Assembly: GCA_024347015.1 (NCBI GenBank)
Contig: AP024889.1
Span: forward strand, 1,240,001-1,304,000
Origin: Vibrio pectenicida
Lineage (GTDB): Bacteria; Pseudomonadota; Gammaproteobacteria; Enterobacterales; Vibrionaceae
Reading direction: 5' to 3'
Length of the DNA: 64,000 nucleotides
Positions 27,772-39,600 of this stretch are shown one piece after another. The position numbers and the translations under genes were made by a program. The number at the start of each line of letters is the position of its first letter. The stretch's first letter is position 1. The notes under the pieces were generated by a model that saw only the letters and a list, made by a program, of their open reading frames with translations, was not told where the DNA came from and searched no databases.

Positions 27772-29383
27772 GCTAACACTATCACTCATGATTACGGCTT
27801 TACTGCCATTCAATGCCATTGCCAACTCATGCAAAATTGAAGGTTACACCATAGGTTTTTTTAACGGGGTCGCAACAACTGAGACTAAAGCAAAACTCGG
27901 TCTTAAAAAAATAAAATCCACCCTTGATATTAACCAATACAACGGAGAGTCTGTCGAATACCAACTTTTCTACAACGATTCCTACATTGAAGATAGTGGC
28001 CTTAACGTATTGGCCGATGTCGCTGAAAGCTTTGACCAAAGAACTTACGAGCTAGAGCAGAAACAATTTGATCGGTGGGAGGCATTTTGGGACATAGTAA
28101 GTGGTAGACAAAACAGTCCTATCATCAAAAAAATCAGTGCGACTTTTTCTTGGTTCAAAAAGTTTGTTAAGGATTCCTTCAGTCGAACTCTAAACGCACA
28201 AATCCGAGAATTCCTCGAGGCACTGACATTATTAGTTGATGCCCCCGACACCAACCAAACGAGAATGCAACATAATCTTATCAACGACTCTCATACGTGG
28301 AAAGGGAAAAAACTCATCTATATCGCTCATTCGCAAGGGAACTTATGGGCGAATGAATCATACAAATATGTGATATCTCAACCTGGCTACGGTGCCGATA
28401 ACATTCGTGTCATTCATATCGCTCCCGCTTCACCCACTCTTAGTCCGAACAGTGATTACATTTTATCAACCTCAGACATGGTCATTAATGGGCTTAACTT
28501 TACAGGGGTAGGCAGCGTTCCGCTTCCAAACACCGAGATTGCACCGAGTAAATCAGACCGCTTAGGGCACGGTCTAATTCCGATTTACCTCACTAAGCCT
28601 AAATCCATTAAAAAAATACAAGCCTCAGTCGATAACGCTTTCGCATCTATCTCTAACACATCAGACGTTCCGCCGAACAAGGTTATATCAAGAGAAAGAA
28701 GGGACTCTCTGGAGTCTATAAGATCTGAGGATGGGTTCCCATTTTTTACAGGGGATTATCACTCGGAGAATAAATACCCTGATACAGTCATAGACCCTGA
28801 CTTTTTTAAGACAGCAGGAGGGCGATCCCAAAATAATTTTATACCTACAGCCAAAGGTACTGGAGCGACAATGTATAGAGTTAGTGGTGATACCCATGTG
28901 GGCTTTTTATTTGATGAACCTATCAGTTTTCGTCAGGTAGCAAGAAAAAATCATGTCGAAATCAGTAAACACTCCATGATAGGAAGAGATTATCGAGGAG
29001 GTGAGTCAGTAATTAGTGTTGATCTTATTGTTAAAGATGATGTAATACCCAACACAAAAATAGGAACCTATCTGGGTTTATTTAAAAGACCAATTTTTGA
29101 AAATAAAAGCATTGTCCACTATAACAAAAATGAAAAGTACGATTCAGAAACTCTTGCTTTAAGTTTGATTATCGCAAGCAATGCTCACGAGAGCGATAAA
29201 TATTTCAGGCATCATGGGATGGTGTGTTATACATTTTCTAGGGATACAGTTCTAATATATAATTATCTAATGAACAACAAGGATTGTGATGTTAGAAAGT
29301 TAAGCACCCCTGAATCCGCTAAAGAACATTTGAATCATTTAAAAATAAATGCTGGGATATCGACTGTAACTGATTTTGTGTAA
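27764..29383 (+). CDS. putative exported alpha/beta-hydrolase-like protein
   Basis: A protein of about 539 residues starting at GTG 27764, inside the last codons of the preceding gene. The chosen start gives a normal signal peptide (VNKLTLSLMITALL ... AIANS). Around residue 190 it has IAHSQGN, the nucleophile elbow of lipase-like hydrolases, followed by a strand and a PASPT loop (HIAPASPT) as in lipases that act on membranes or lipids. The C-terminal 200 residues (from about 330) match nothing I know. The catalytic Asp and His cannot be assigned with confidence. With its upstream partner it forms a small, possibly secreted two-gene unit of unknown role. Confidence 0.6.
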   Translation: MNKLTLSLMITALLPFNAIANSCKIEGYTIGFFNGVATTETKAKLGLKKIKSTLDINQYNGESVEYQLFYNDSYIEDSGLNVLADVAESFDQRTYELEQKQFDRWEAFWDIVSGRQNSPIIKKISATFSWFKKFVKDSFSRTLNAQIREFLEALTLLVDAPDTNQTRMQHNLINDSHTWKGKKLIYIAHSQGNLWANESYKYVISQPGYGADNIRVIHIAPASPTLSPNSDYILSTSDMVINGLNFTGVGSVPLPNTEIAPSKSDRLGHGLIPIYLTKPKSIKKIQASVDNAFASISNTSDVPPNKVISRERRDSLESIRSEDGFPFFTGDYHSENKYPDTVIDPDFFKTAGGRSQNNFIPTAKGTGATMYRVSGDTHVGFLFDEPISFRQVARKNHVEISKHSMIGRDYRGGESVISVDLIVKDDVIPNTKIGTYLGLFKRPIFENKSIVHYNKNEKYDSETLALSLIIASNAHESDKYFRHHGMVCYTFSRDTVLIYNYLMNNKDCDVRKLSTPESAKEHLNHLKINAGISTVTDFV

Positions 29384-29549
29384 CTGTTTATCAGAAGATG
29401 TCGAGTAGACGACACCTGTTACCAAGTGTCGTCCCTCTGTTCTGTCGTAAAGTTTATTCATGATGCACAGGCAATCATCTCAAGACGTAACTATCCTGCA
29501 AGGGCGTAAAATCACAGGGCGTTCAGGATTCTGTGTCAGCTAATTTTTG

Positions 29550-29744
29550 TTAGATATCTAAGACGTCATCTAAGCGCCCCTCAAAGTGCATCGCCAGTTG
29601 AGGCAATGTCATATTCCAGTTCTGGATTGGCATTGTCCATTTCTTATAAACATTCAATATCCCAGCATAAAGCAGTTTTAGCAGGCTGTTTTCAGTCGGG
29701 AACCCACCTTTGGTTTTGAGCAGCTTACGGAATTGGCGGTTTAC
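29550..29744 (-). pseudogene. IS256-family transposase C-terminal remnant
   Basis: The last 64 codons of a Mutator-type transposase read cleanly on the minus strand: FRKLLKTKGGFPTENS, then LYAGILNVYKKW, WNMTLPQLAMHFEGR and DDVLDI, and the stop. The N-terminal part and catalytic residues are gone. The rest of the gap from 29384 to 29893 shows no further gene; the 29400-29549 part may include the end of the same element. Confidence 0.75.
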
Positions 29745-29880
29745 ACATTATTGTTGTCTTATAAACATGTCAATTATGGTTTGCATATCAGATCATTTAG
29801 CGGTGTTTAGACATCTGACATGACGGGGATTGCCACAGAGGTTAGTGGGGTTCGAGGTTCAATGGTACGAAAAGTTACTC

Positions 29881-30850
29881 GGCTCTTCTCCGCTTAGATG
29901 AGCTTGATTTCTGGGTAAATGGTAGAGTGAGTTTCTAGGATTGAGGTTTGTCTAATCTTCAATTTAAAGTAATTCGTATCCCTGACTCCTCGAGCTTTCC
30001 GTCTAAGAAGGCCTATCGATACATTCCCAGCTTCCACTCGGGCATTCGTCAGCTTATATTTTGCATAATTGCAGCTCCCAACTCTTCTCTCCCAAAGCGC
30101 GTCTGCAAAGTTGATGAGAGACAAGGTCCTCGTCTTTTTAGCAAGTTGGCACCACGCATCAAGCGCTGCGAGCATTGAATCAAAATTACGCTCATCCCAT
30201 AAGGCTTGAAGCTGCTCTTTGAGCATATAAATCGTACAAAGAGTCTTATTGCTTTCAAGTAAATCATCTAGCCTATCCGACTGCTTATCGCTTAGATTAG
30301 GCGCATTCTTGAGGAGTAAAAATAGCGTCCCCTTGAGCATTTTTTTCTCGTCATTCGTGCCTTTCCTAAACGCTTTATTACGCTCTTTCCTTATCAAAAG
30401 AGAGTAGTTCTGCATAACATGAAACCGGTCAAAAACGATGTCTGCATTCGGAAGAGCGTTTCTCACTGCTGATTGATAAGATTGCCCCATATCCATTGAC
30501 ACCGCTTGGATGCCGTCTTTCGTTTGCGGTGATAATTGTTCAAAAAAGTTGATGAGTACGTTTGAAGTCCGCCCATGGTCAACCCAAATAAGTTGTCCTG
30601 AAACGAAATCATAAACGACGGTCATATAGTCATGGCCTTTAGCCCTAGCGACTTCATCAACACCGATATGAACAAGGTTGGTCAACTTCTTAGGCTCTAA
30701 AGCAGGCAAGGTAGAGAGAAGAAATGCTTTATCGATATTTTTTACGGTTTCCCAGCGTATATCTAAATGCTTAGACACTGCGTGGATGCTCATATAGCGG
30801 CATAGTCCACTAATAAAGTGACAGAATCTCTTGGTATAACGACTCCCCTT
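29881..30850 (-). mobile_element. ISL3-family element, 5' truncated
   Basis: The terminal repeat GGCTCTTCTCCGC lies at 29881, just beyond the transposase stop. The catalytic region (GVDEVARAKGHDY, VSMDMGQSY, DRFHV) and the end of the transposase are present. The N-terminal zinc-finger part of the transposase and the other terminal repeat are missing, replaced by helicase sequence. Confidence 0.7.
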
Positions 30851-31723
30851 ATCAACAAAATCATGCCCTTCATCAATTAGGATTGCGCCATATTGGCCCG
30901 ATGGGATCTGCCCAAACTCCACCGCTTTAATCACAGACTCAACATTGAGTTCATAATGCTCTCTGGTTTTATCCTCTATGGGGGTGACATGATAGGTTTT
31001 GAGTTGCTGACCACACCAGTCGTGAAAGTGGTAGATTTGCACTTTATCCGTAATCTCTTTTTCATTGATGAAGGTGCGAAGTTTTGCGGCCAAGGTGATG
31101 TTATAGCAAAGTACCAATATTGGTTTATTGAGTGCATCGGCTAGATGCAAGCAGCGATATCCTAGAATTAAGGTTTTTCTTGAGCCTGCCACGCCATGAA
31201 TCACGCGGTGGCCTTCGCCCAAACTCCTTGCAAGCTGTTCTTGCTGAATATCCATGATCTTGATGATATCTGGTACTGTGTCTGAAAGTGGAATGTCGTC
31301 GGTATCATCATCAAATAATGAACCTTGCTCTTGGCTAATCCTAATTTCAGGGTAGAGATGCCAACGAATACGATCGATCTGAGGTAGGGTAAGTTTATAG
31401 TCAAAGTTGTAGTTAAACATTTCCCACAGCCTTGATTGAAATTGCTCTGGGTCAACTGATTCTGTCATTTCATCACAGCAAATAACCAAATGGCTTTGTA
31501 ATACACTCTCTTGGGCATCAAATGGAATGGCTTGATTGAGCTGTTTGCGAGATATGAAGGGTAAGACAACACCATAACCATACGGGAAACACAATTTGCC
31601 TTTGTATTGAAGATTATTACTGTGAAGTTGCTTGTCTGATGAAAGCTTATTGATCACTGTGTAAGCACACTGGCGAACCTGTTCAAGAGGGTTGGAGACG
31701 GTTTTGAGCCCGTCACTCGTCAA
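29894..31723 (-). pseudogene. chimeric frame: NERD-helicase fragment fused to ISL3 transposase fragment
   Basis: The frame is 609 residues long but is a fusion of two broken genes. Residues 1 to about 290 are the UvrD-like helicase part of a NERD-domain protein, with a Walker A region GVAGSRKT and a Walker B-like ILIDEGHDF. The Walker A Gly before Lys-Thr has become Arg, which should harm ATP binding. From about residue 292 (SRYTKRFC) it is the catalytic part of an ISL3-type transposase. The frame opens at a TTG that overlaps the stop of the NERD fragment at 31720-32013. Adding one T in the run CTTTGACG would join the two parts, so I infer a one-base frameshift. The C-terminal half of the helicase is absent. 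Confidence 0.8.
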
Positions 31724-32013
31724 AGCTCAACAGTTTTAGCCGTGATGGACTTAATCTTGTCGATTTTCCAATCTTTTACCTCAAGAAATAGCAGCCCCCG
31801 CAGTGGGTGAAGCACAATAAAATCAGGATAGCGGCGCTGCCTTCCAACGGGAATATCAAACCAGCATAGATAATCGCTATCCAAAAGAGATTCCAGTCGA
31901 CGAGCGAATCGCTTTTCACCATTTTCCATTTTAGAAAGGCAGGTATTAAGTGATGGGATAGGTTCAGCCATATCAATGTCTAGTTTAATTATTTCCCCCA
32001 ATATATTAAGCAA
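31720..32013 (-). pseudogene. NERD nuclease-like domain, split off by a frameshift
   Basis: The 97-residue N-terminal piece of a NERD-helicase protein. The motif PDFIVLHPLRGLLFLEVKDW holds the Asp, Glu-x-Lys pattern of the nuclease-related domain. It ends at a TGA that overlaps the next frame by a few bases, where the parent gene probably read on through VELL-TSDG. NERD helicases are often DNA-processing or defence-associated proteins; this copy is broken. Confidence 0.7.
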
Positions 32014-32233
32014 TCAATATGCATCCAAGTGATTATTTGATGAAAGGTAAAACTAAATTTAACATTGTGCGCGTGGTCAATATCTTTAGCCCAATCATAA
32101 GGTTCGGGCTAAAGAATACTTTATAACAGATGATATTTGGTAGGGTTTAAAAGATGACTCATGTGATTATGTTAGCCACTGAGTGATTGTGAATTTCACT
32201 CCAAACCTCAGGTAATCGTTGCTCCCGAACCCA

Positions 32234-33334
32234 TCACAAATCTGGTGCGAGTATTGGGCCGAGTGTCCAGCTGATGGTATTGCCATTTAGCTCTTCTACT
32301 GCCTTGATGTCAGTTTTGTCATCGGCGAGCTGATAGCCTTGGGTGATTAAGGTGTGTTGGTAAGCGGCGTTAAAACAGTTGGTGTAAAGGTATGAGTTAG
32401 GTTGAGAATCGTCTCCATTTTGATCAGTGGGTTGCCATTTTTGTGAGCAAACATCTTTACCTTTGGACTCTAGATTAGAGAGGTTAAAAGATTGAGTAAT
32501 GCCCAGATCTTTGCTGGTAAAAAAGTACCCGCTGATAGCATAGAAACCTGTGTTGTTTTCTGGTTTTAACTGTTTTTGGTTCACTTGATGAACGCCGTTA
32601 ATCAGAGGTTCGACTTTATTTACGCATTCAGAAAATATTCCTGTGCCTTGCAGACCGTTCGGTAATACATAATCGATTGGGAAGCAGGCAGGCTCGTTAA
32701 TATACTGTTTAAGTGCTAAATCTTGGCCCAAACCAAGGAAGCTGGTTGAGGAAAGAGTAAACTTTAGATCGCCAACAGCCACATCAATTAAATTATCGCC
32801 AATTTTACTTTCAAAGGAAATTTGGGTAGAAGCGCCGCCTAAATCTATAATACCTTTCGTTATTTCATTATTACTGAATGCACCATTAATATAGTTGGCG
32901 GTGAGCCATGCGTATGTGCCCTCAACTTGGCCAGTAATGGTTTTAACTTTAACATCAGCCTTTGGGAAACGCTGAGTCAGCGTAGCGAGAACGCTTTGGT
33001 TGATTTTATTTCTATCATTCGATGAAATAGTGCGCATGCCTGCGGTGGAATAAAAGTAAATATGATCTGGGGTAGTAGTAGTTTGTCCAAATAATTGTTC
33101 AAGATATGGCTCTAACTTGGAAGGCGCTATGTCTTGTACGCCGCCTTTTATGTTTGTGTAGGTGACTTCGCGGTCTATTACAGCTAAGTCATGTTTAGCT
33201 GACTCATCGTAGTGGTAGTGATATTCAAATAATCGAGAACCTGAGCTTCCTGCATCAACTACAAAAGTGCTCTCAGCTAGCGCTGAGGAGGTCAAAAATA
33301 TCGCGACTAAAGAAGATAGCTTGGTTATATTCAT
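32234..33334 (-). CDS. exported GDA1/CD39-family nucleoside phosphatase
   Basis: A 366-residue apyrase-like enzyme. It has a signal peptide to about residue 20 (SSALA|E) and the conserved regions of ecto-NTPDases: DAGSSGSR (about 27-34), STAGMR, the EGTYAW segment with the catalytic Glu, and DLGGASTQISFE, which binds phosphate and Mg. The family hydrolyses extracellular or periplasmic ATP and ADP. It is widespread in eukaryotes and rare in bacteria; Legionella uses such enzymes in infection. I start at the second in-frame ATG, which has AGG at good spacing, and not at 33349. It is divergent from the giant gene that starts at 33669. Confidence 0.85.
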   Translation of the reverse strand: MNITKLSSLVAIFLTSSALAESTFVVDAGSSGSRLFEYHYHYDESAKHDLAVIDREVTYTNIKGGVQDIAPSKLEPYLEQLFGQTTTTPDHIYFYSTAGMRTISSNDRNKINQSVLATLTQRFPKADVKVKTITGQVEGTYAWLTANYINGAFSNNEITKGIIDLGGASTQISFESKIGDNLIDVAVGDLKFTLSSTSFLGLGQDLALKQYINEPACFPIDYVLPNGLQGTGIFSECVNKVEPLINGVHQVNQKQLKPENNTGFYAISGYFFTSKDLGITQSFNLSNLESKGKDVCSQKWQPTDQNGDDSQPNSYLYTNCFNAAYQHTLITQGYQLADDKTDIKAVEELNGNTISWTLGPILAPDL

Positions 33335-33585
33335 AGCAATGCCTGTCATTAATTTGCAGCTCAGTTAGAGTAAAAAGCCATGTGAGACGATTCAAGAGTT
33401 GATACTTTAAGTTTTTTTAATAAGAGTAATGTTATTTATTCTAATAAGGATTAAGAAAGGATAAATATAAGTTATTGGTCAAACCAGATTAGAGTTTATT
33501 ATTCACTCGGCTTTTTTGTTAAAAAATCATTTCCTATCAGTCATTTATTTTCCCAGTAAATCTTATGCTGCCCCCACTTTGTTAC

Positions 33586-33683
33586 TTGCGCGTTTTATAC
33601 GCTCGATCGTCGTTTTGATTGGGTATCTTTTGTTGGTTTTCTCAATTGCCAATTAAGGATAATCCACTGTGCCTACCGACTCT
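33586..33683 (+). repeat. promoter/start repeat, copy 1 (upstream of the 2580-residue gene)
   Basis: About 98 bases, including the ribosome site AAGGATAA and the GTGCCTACC start, recur at 41675-41769 with roughly four in five bases identical. This shows that the 5' end of an effector gene was duplicated. Confidence 0.85.
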
Positions 33684-36600
33684 AAAGTGCTTGTGCCCTA
33701 CAACGTTCTTAGCAGACCTTCTCATGATGCCACCCCATTGGTGTATGCTGGCTCAAGCCTGAGTTCTGTTGAAACCAATCGAGCCACGGCTCAGCGTATA
33801 GATGAGTGTCAACCGCCAACTTTGCCGGTTAAGGATGAGCAAGCAGCCTCAGTTTCTAAAGAGCGGCTTAACGTGCAGGACATGCTCGAAGCAAAAGTAA
33901 ATGCTAATGATGATCCGCTTGAGTTGGTATGGCAAGCGTGGCAAGGCAAATACGAGCAGGCCAAGGCCTTTATTGAGCAGGGATACAATGAGCAAGAGAT
34001 TGATATTCAGCGTGACTTAATCACAGAGCTTAAACAGGCCAAAGAGGATATCGTTAACATCCCCGCAGAGTTGTCGTCACCAGTTAATGCCATGATAAGT
34101 GATGCCAACAGCAAGTCGAAAGGCTGGATTGATGAGCTAGCCAAATCTGATAGGGCCTATGCGTATCAGCTTGCAAGGCACATCGATGGCAGCTTAAAGG
34201 TGGTGACTGAGGCGCTAAACGCGTTTAAACACGACCAAGATTTATCTCTGGACACTTGGAAAAAGAAAGTTTCAGCGCGGTACAAAGCAAAGCATGGGCT
34301 TACAGAAGATACGGATAACCTGCGCCATCATATCACGCTGCGTAGACACGCAGTGAGAAACCGCCTTCAAGACGTACGTCATGAGCTTGAGTCGAGTAAA
34401 GGTAAAATGCAGCGTAAAGGGTGGAGAAACACCTTCAAACGTGAAGACGAGGTTAAAGACTACTTTACTCAGGTGATGAATGCACTTGAGGTGGTGATTA
34501 ACCATCTTAAAAGCAAGCAAAAACAGTTTGATCCGAGTTTTAAAGACAGCGCGGCTTCTATGTTTGTCTCAAAAGCGGGCCAAAGCAAAGAAGAAAAACG
34601 TCAGCGCGGAGAGCATGAACAAGACAAGGAAAGTAAAAGCATTAAACTTGCCGACTTAGAAGTGGCCATGGGTGAGCAGATCCTCAAGTTTGAGGGTGCA
34701 GCGGTTAAAGCCACCAAAAGCACGGTGGCCAAAATGGGAGAAGGGGCCAAAAACAAGATGGCCAAAGTGGCGATGCAAGTGGCCCGTACGCCAACCTTTG
34801 TGGCGCCAACCGCGCTGCACTTATTGCATAAAGCGCGCTCACCCATGGCTAAGGGCGTGAACAAAGCCCTCAACTACAATCTTTCAGACGAAGATCAAAT
34901 CATCCGCTCTATTGTGCGCAGTTTGTGTTGGACCCTTATCCAACCAGCGTTTCGTATGCAGTATGACTACTCGCCTTTGCTTGGCGCTGCACAATCATTA
35001 GCCAAGAGTAAACATGGTGTCGCTGATAGTGCTGATGTATTGGAAACCGTGACTGAGAGCAGTGTTGCGACCTCGGGCATCAATAAAGCAGCGAGCTCTC
35101 AATCGGATCAGGGATCTGGTGAGGCAGAAAAATCTCGCCAAGACGTGCTTGAGCCAAGTCTTAAGAAAGCGCAGCAAGCATCAGAGTTACTGCTGGCGCA
35201 AGTGTCACTGGGTGGCAACGGGGCGCTCAGAGATGTGCTTAAACACTATCAGCTTAGCGATTTAACCAAGCTCTCCGAGCAGCTCCAAAGCCTGTCACTC
35301 AGTGAAGAAACCCCCGACACAAATATTCGCCCTTCACTTGGCAAAGACGTACAAACACTGAAAAACCTATTGGCGCAGGAGCCTTCGAATCGCGGATCCG
35401 AATTGAACCAAGTTTCAGTCTCAGAACGTGAGCGTCTGGTGAACATCTTAGCCACCATTAAGGATATGGGACTGTCTGAGCAAAGGTTTAACAAGACGGT
35501 CGATTACTTCCTTGGTGTTGGTCAAGAAGTATTATCTGAACAAGGACAGGAGAGTCTTGGTAAGGCCGTGGTGGAAATTGAAGATGCGCTGCGCAAAGGG
35601 GAAGCGTACAAAAAGATCAGGGCAATGGTGCTTAGACTGCGAGCCCGAGCGACGAAAGCATCAGACTATAGTGACAGCAGCCTAGATAGCATCATACACA
35701 AAGCCCGCTTTGCTGGGTTAGCCGCCCAAGATGCCTACGATGAACTGGATTCACTGGCGCTCAAACACACTGGTCAACCGCTTGGCCCTTTCTCGCGAAG
35801 ATCGAGAGTCGCCAAAGACTGGGGTATATGTGCCAATGAGGTACTGCGTGAAGCTGGGCATACGGAGGCGGAGCTAATTCCAGACACAGAAGTGATCCGT
35901 CATGCATTGACCGAGCGCGATATGCTGACCGGCTTGGTATCGGAGAAAGATCCCTTAGGGATATTCTTCTCAACCCGAATTGCGGGCGAGTGGCGCTATG
36001 CGTATCGCGATGAAACCATTAAACCCATGAGCCCAGCAGAGTACGCCGCGCAGGAGAAAACACTGGCAGAGTTTATTGTCAGTTGGTCACAAAAGCGTTT
36101 GGCTCGCGGTGTGGTGGTCAGTTTTATTGAAAGAGGTATGGACGTGGTTGGCGGCCTGACGGTGACGCCACTTAAAATCGGCATTCGGGCGGGTATTAAG
36201 GTGTCAATTTCTCTGCTCCGTATTGCGTATGACGTGCATAAAATCAAGCAAGGGGTGATGCCAGGCGAAGATAAACCGTACAAGGTAATTAAAGCACGAA
36301 TTACCCACAGGCTAGAGCAGCTGGGCTTTAAGATGGTGATGATCCCAGTTGGAAGCACGGTGAAAACTGTGTTTGCGGCTGGGGTGTCTGCGGCGGCGCA
36401 TGCGCATAACGCCATGGTGGAGAAAGAAGATAAGGTCAAAATTAGCTCTTGGACTAAGGTGCTGGGCACGGAAGCTTTGCTTACCGGAGGATCAGTACCG
36501 GTTACTCTTGGCGCGAAAACCGCGGCGAATTTAGTGATGGTTCCCTCACCGAAGTTAACCACAGAAGAGCAGCAAGTCGTCGAACAAATTAAACAGGCAC

Positions 36601-39600
36601 TGGCAGGTGAATCAGCGTCTGAAGAGTTGGATGCTTTGGATGAGTCGAGCCCAATCTTTGACGCCTACCCAAGCGTTGACCGAGGTAAAGGAGAGTACAA
36701 AGAGGCGGTCGATGCATCGCTTGAGAAAATCGCCAGTACCCCTTTTGGGCGTGACTTGATTGAGTCAATGGACCAGCAGGGGATTCATATCACAATGCCA
36801 AGTGATGGTGCCAATACATCAGGTGGTGACCACGATCATGAGCCATCGATGGGTAACTACGCGAACCCTGACAAAGATACGGTTTTCTTTGACCCTTCTT
36901 ATAAGCCGAGTGCTGAAGATGTCAAAGGCCGTCCATGGTTAGATTGCGACCCCTCTGTCGTTTTATTCCATGAGATGCTTCACCTTTACTACAGTGAGAA
37001 TCCGATTCAATTTGAGGTGGCAGGACAAACTTATCAAGTCGGTGGCTTGGGCGATCCTATTTCAGAGCATATGGTGGCTGGGGCGGACTATGTTAATGAA
37101 CAAAAGGTTGAGTTCCGTTTTTCCGATCAAGAATGGGTCAAACAGCACCTAAAGATGGGTAAGTATGTGAACGAGAATGACCTTCGAAGAGAGTTAGGCC
37201 AACCCATACGTGAAGACTACTACTTTGATGCACGAAATACGGGCGCGAATCAAGCGCGGTTCTATAACAACGGATTTGGTTCTGAGCCAGATTTTAATGA
37301 CCCAGATGGTTTAAACCATGATCCATTTACACAGGGGACTAGACTTAAGCCTTTACCAGAAGCAGTAACGAGCTATCCTGGTGCTCGAAGCCCAACCCGA
37401 CTGGGGGATTTCAGCAATAAAGAACGAGAGGTTTGGCGCAAGCTTTCTTATAACTTACCTGTAAAAAGCGCGACCAATTATATTGGCTTTTCTCTATCAG
37501 AGTGTCGATTTATTAGAGATTATTCTGGTCAATACCAAGCTGAAAAATTGGCACAGACCATCGAATATTTCCACCGTAATAACTTAACGCCCTGGTATGA
37601 CAATAGTGCGGATTTAGATAGAGACTTTTATCAGAGGCTATCTGATGTAACGTTAGACAATGGACATGCCATCGAGTCCGAAGATATACAAGTCTACCTT
37701 GAATTCTATGGCGGCCCAGAGAAATTTTCTGACGATAATATTGATTCAGGGAAGGGGGAGAAAGAGGCTCGGGTGGTAGGTATGGTGGCTCAGCGAATTG
37801 ATGATATTCGTACTGGCCAAAACTCTATAGCCACAGTTTATGAGGATTTCTACTACCGAGGTTTTATCACTGACTATTTCATTAGGCGCAATATAAATGC
37901 CTCCACACCTGTGGTTGGGCATCATTCAGAAGGGCGTTTTAGGCAAGATAATGTTCACCCTCATGGGCAGCTTGCAACAGCACCAAGTTTTCAATCAGGA
38001 ATACAAACATTTACAAATGCGCTTGAATCAGCTGGGTATACAGGCCCTTTTAAAGAAGTTGATTTTGAAGAAACTTTTTATTGGTACGAGGGACAGCACT
38101 TACGGGATTATTATGATGCTTACGACCTTGCTAGAAATGACCATCGCGGTTGTATACAGCGTGCCGATCGTGTCTACGTATATCGAGGTGCAGAAGATAA
38201 AGATCTTATTTATGTTTCAGGCGAAATACTAGAAGTCGAAAGAGTTGATGGAAAGCCAAATACTGAAATTGATATGCCACAGAAAGTATTTAACTCTTTG
38301 AGTGGGCCTGTCGCGATAATGGGGGTAGATGCCAAATTGATTCTTCCGAGAAAGAAAATGGAAACCTTGATGACTGTGGCGACTAGGAGAGATACGGCAG
38401 ATTATCTCTATATAACCACCGATGAAAATTTCCAAACAGTACAAAACTCCGATGTTCAGACTGTGTTTGATGAACGGCTAGGTGCTCGCTTTGAAGGCAA
38501 TAATAGGCGGGAAATAGAGGAAGACATTGGATACCAGCTTAAATATGCGCCATTAATGAGGATCAATTGTGAATCGAACAGTGACAAAGAAGATATAAGG
38601 CAATGGTTGAATGAGTTTAGCTCAGGTACAAGAGGAGGGATATTCGGAAGCCATGATTGCAAACGAGCTAGTACTTTTAAAATTACTAAATGGGTACAGA
38701 ATCCAGATGTCTTTTATATCCCCTTATCACAGGATGATTCATCTAAATATGATGGCCTGATGATGAACTGGGTTCGTGGTGAAGTTATTCCAATTCCTAG
38801 AGATCTTAAACAACGCTTAACTTTATTTAAAACTCCACAATTTAGGTCAAATTTTACTGAAAGCTTATCACAATCGAGTATAGACAGGTTGCTAATAAGA
38901 ACTGGTCAATATGGCTTATGGGGCAAGATGGATGACATTTCTGGGTATTTAAGTGAACTCAGCGGTGCCTCCCCTCTTGATAAGGATGAAAAGATCCAAG
39001 TATTGGATATGTGCTTAGATTATGTGGCTATGATGGCTGTGGGAAAAAAGACTCCTAATGATGATGAAATTCAAGCACTTCTAGATTTATTTGCGTTTGT
39101 GAGGCCTGATTGGGGGGGGAAAGTTATAAGTGATGTGTCAAGGTCAGAGGAAGAGGCGCTCCGCTATGAGTCGAAAATGAATAATTTTGTAGCGACTATG
39201 CACCTACAACCTCTTACTGTTAGGAGTAGAGAGCATTACCTGGGTCAGCTCCCCGATAAACTAACAGATTTCCTTGAGGACAAATTAGACAAAGACTTTG
39301 ACTACCATGTGACGTCGGCGTCTGAGGAAAAGACTCAGCGAATTATAGAAAGTTTGCGAGACCCGCTACGGTGGTCGAGTTATGTGCTAGCTGTTGGGCT
39401 TGGTGTTGCGTTCCCAGGTTTTACTGCTGGTGTCATTGGAGGGATGGTGACGACGTTTCTCACCGATACAGTGTTAGATATTGCTCAGCTTGAAACAGAA
39501 GACAACCTTGAAAAGAGACAGCAGCTACTCGAGGGGATTATAGCGAAGTGTTATACCTCACTGGGGGCAGAATTGGGAGGTGCAGTATTTGGACCTGCCG

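Noticed and set aside
29384..29549. Integron attC-type site near the end of the hydrolase-like gene
   Set aside because: Inverted-repeat pieces are present but there is no paired GTTRRRY-type core, no integrase and no cassette array.
33340..33668. A further gene between the nucleotidase and the giant effector gene
   Set aside because: No frame with coding character is visible; the stretch is AT-rich and holds divergent promoters and the repeated block from 33586.
35996..36562. 188-residue minus-strand ORF inside the 2580-residue gene
   Set aside because: It is the antisense shadow of a continuous coding frame; no domain and no start signal support it.
38150..38480. YRGAEDKD and following sequence in the 2580-residue protein as an ADP-ribosyltransferase domain
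   Set aside because: The YR start resembles heat-labile-toxin-like enzymes, but the Ser-Thr-Ser and Glu-x-Glu motifs do not follow at proper distances, so I do not call it.
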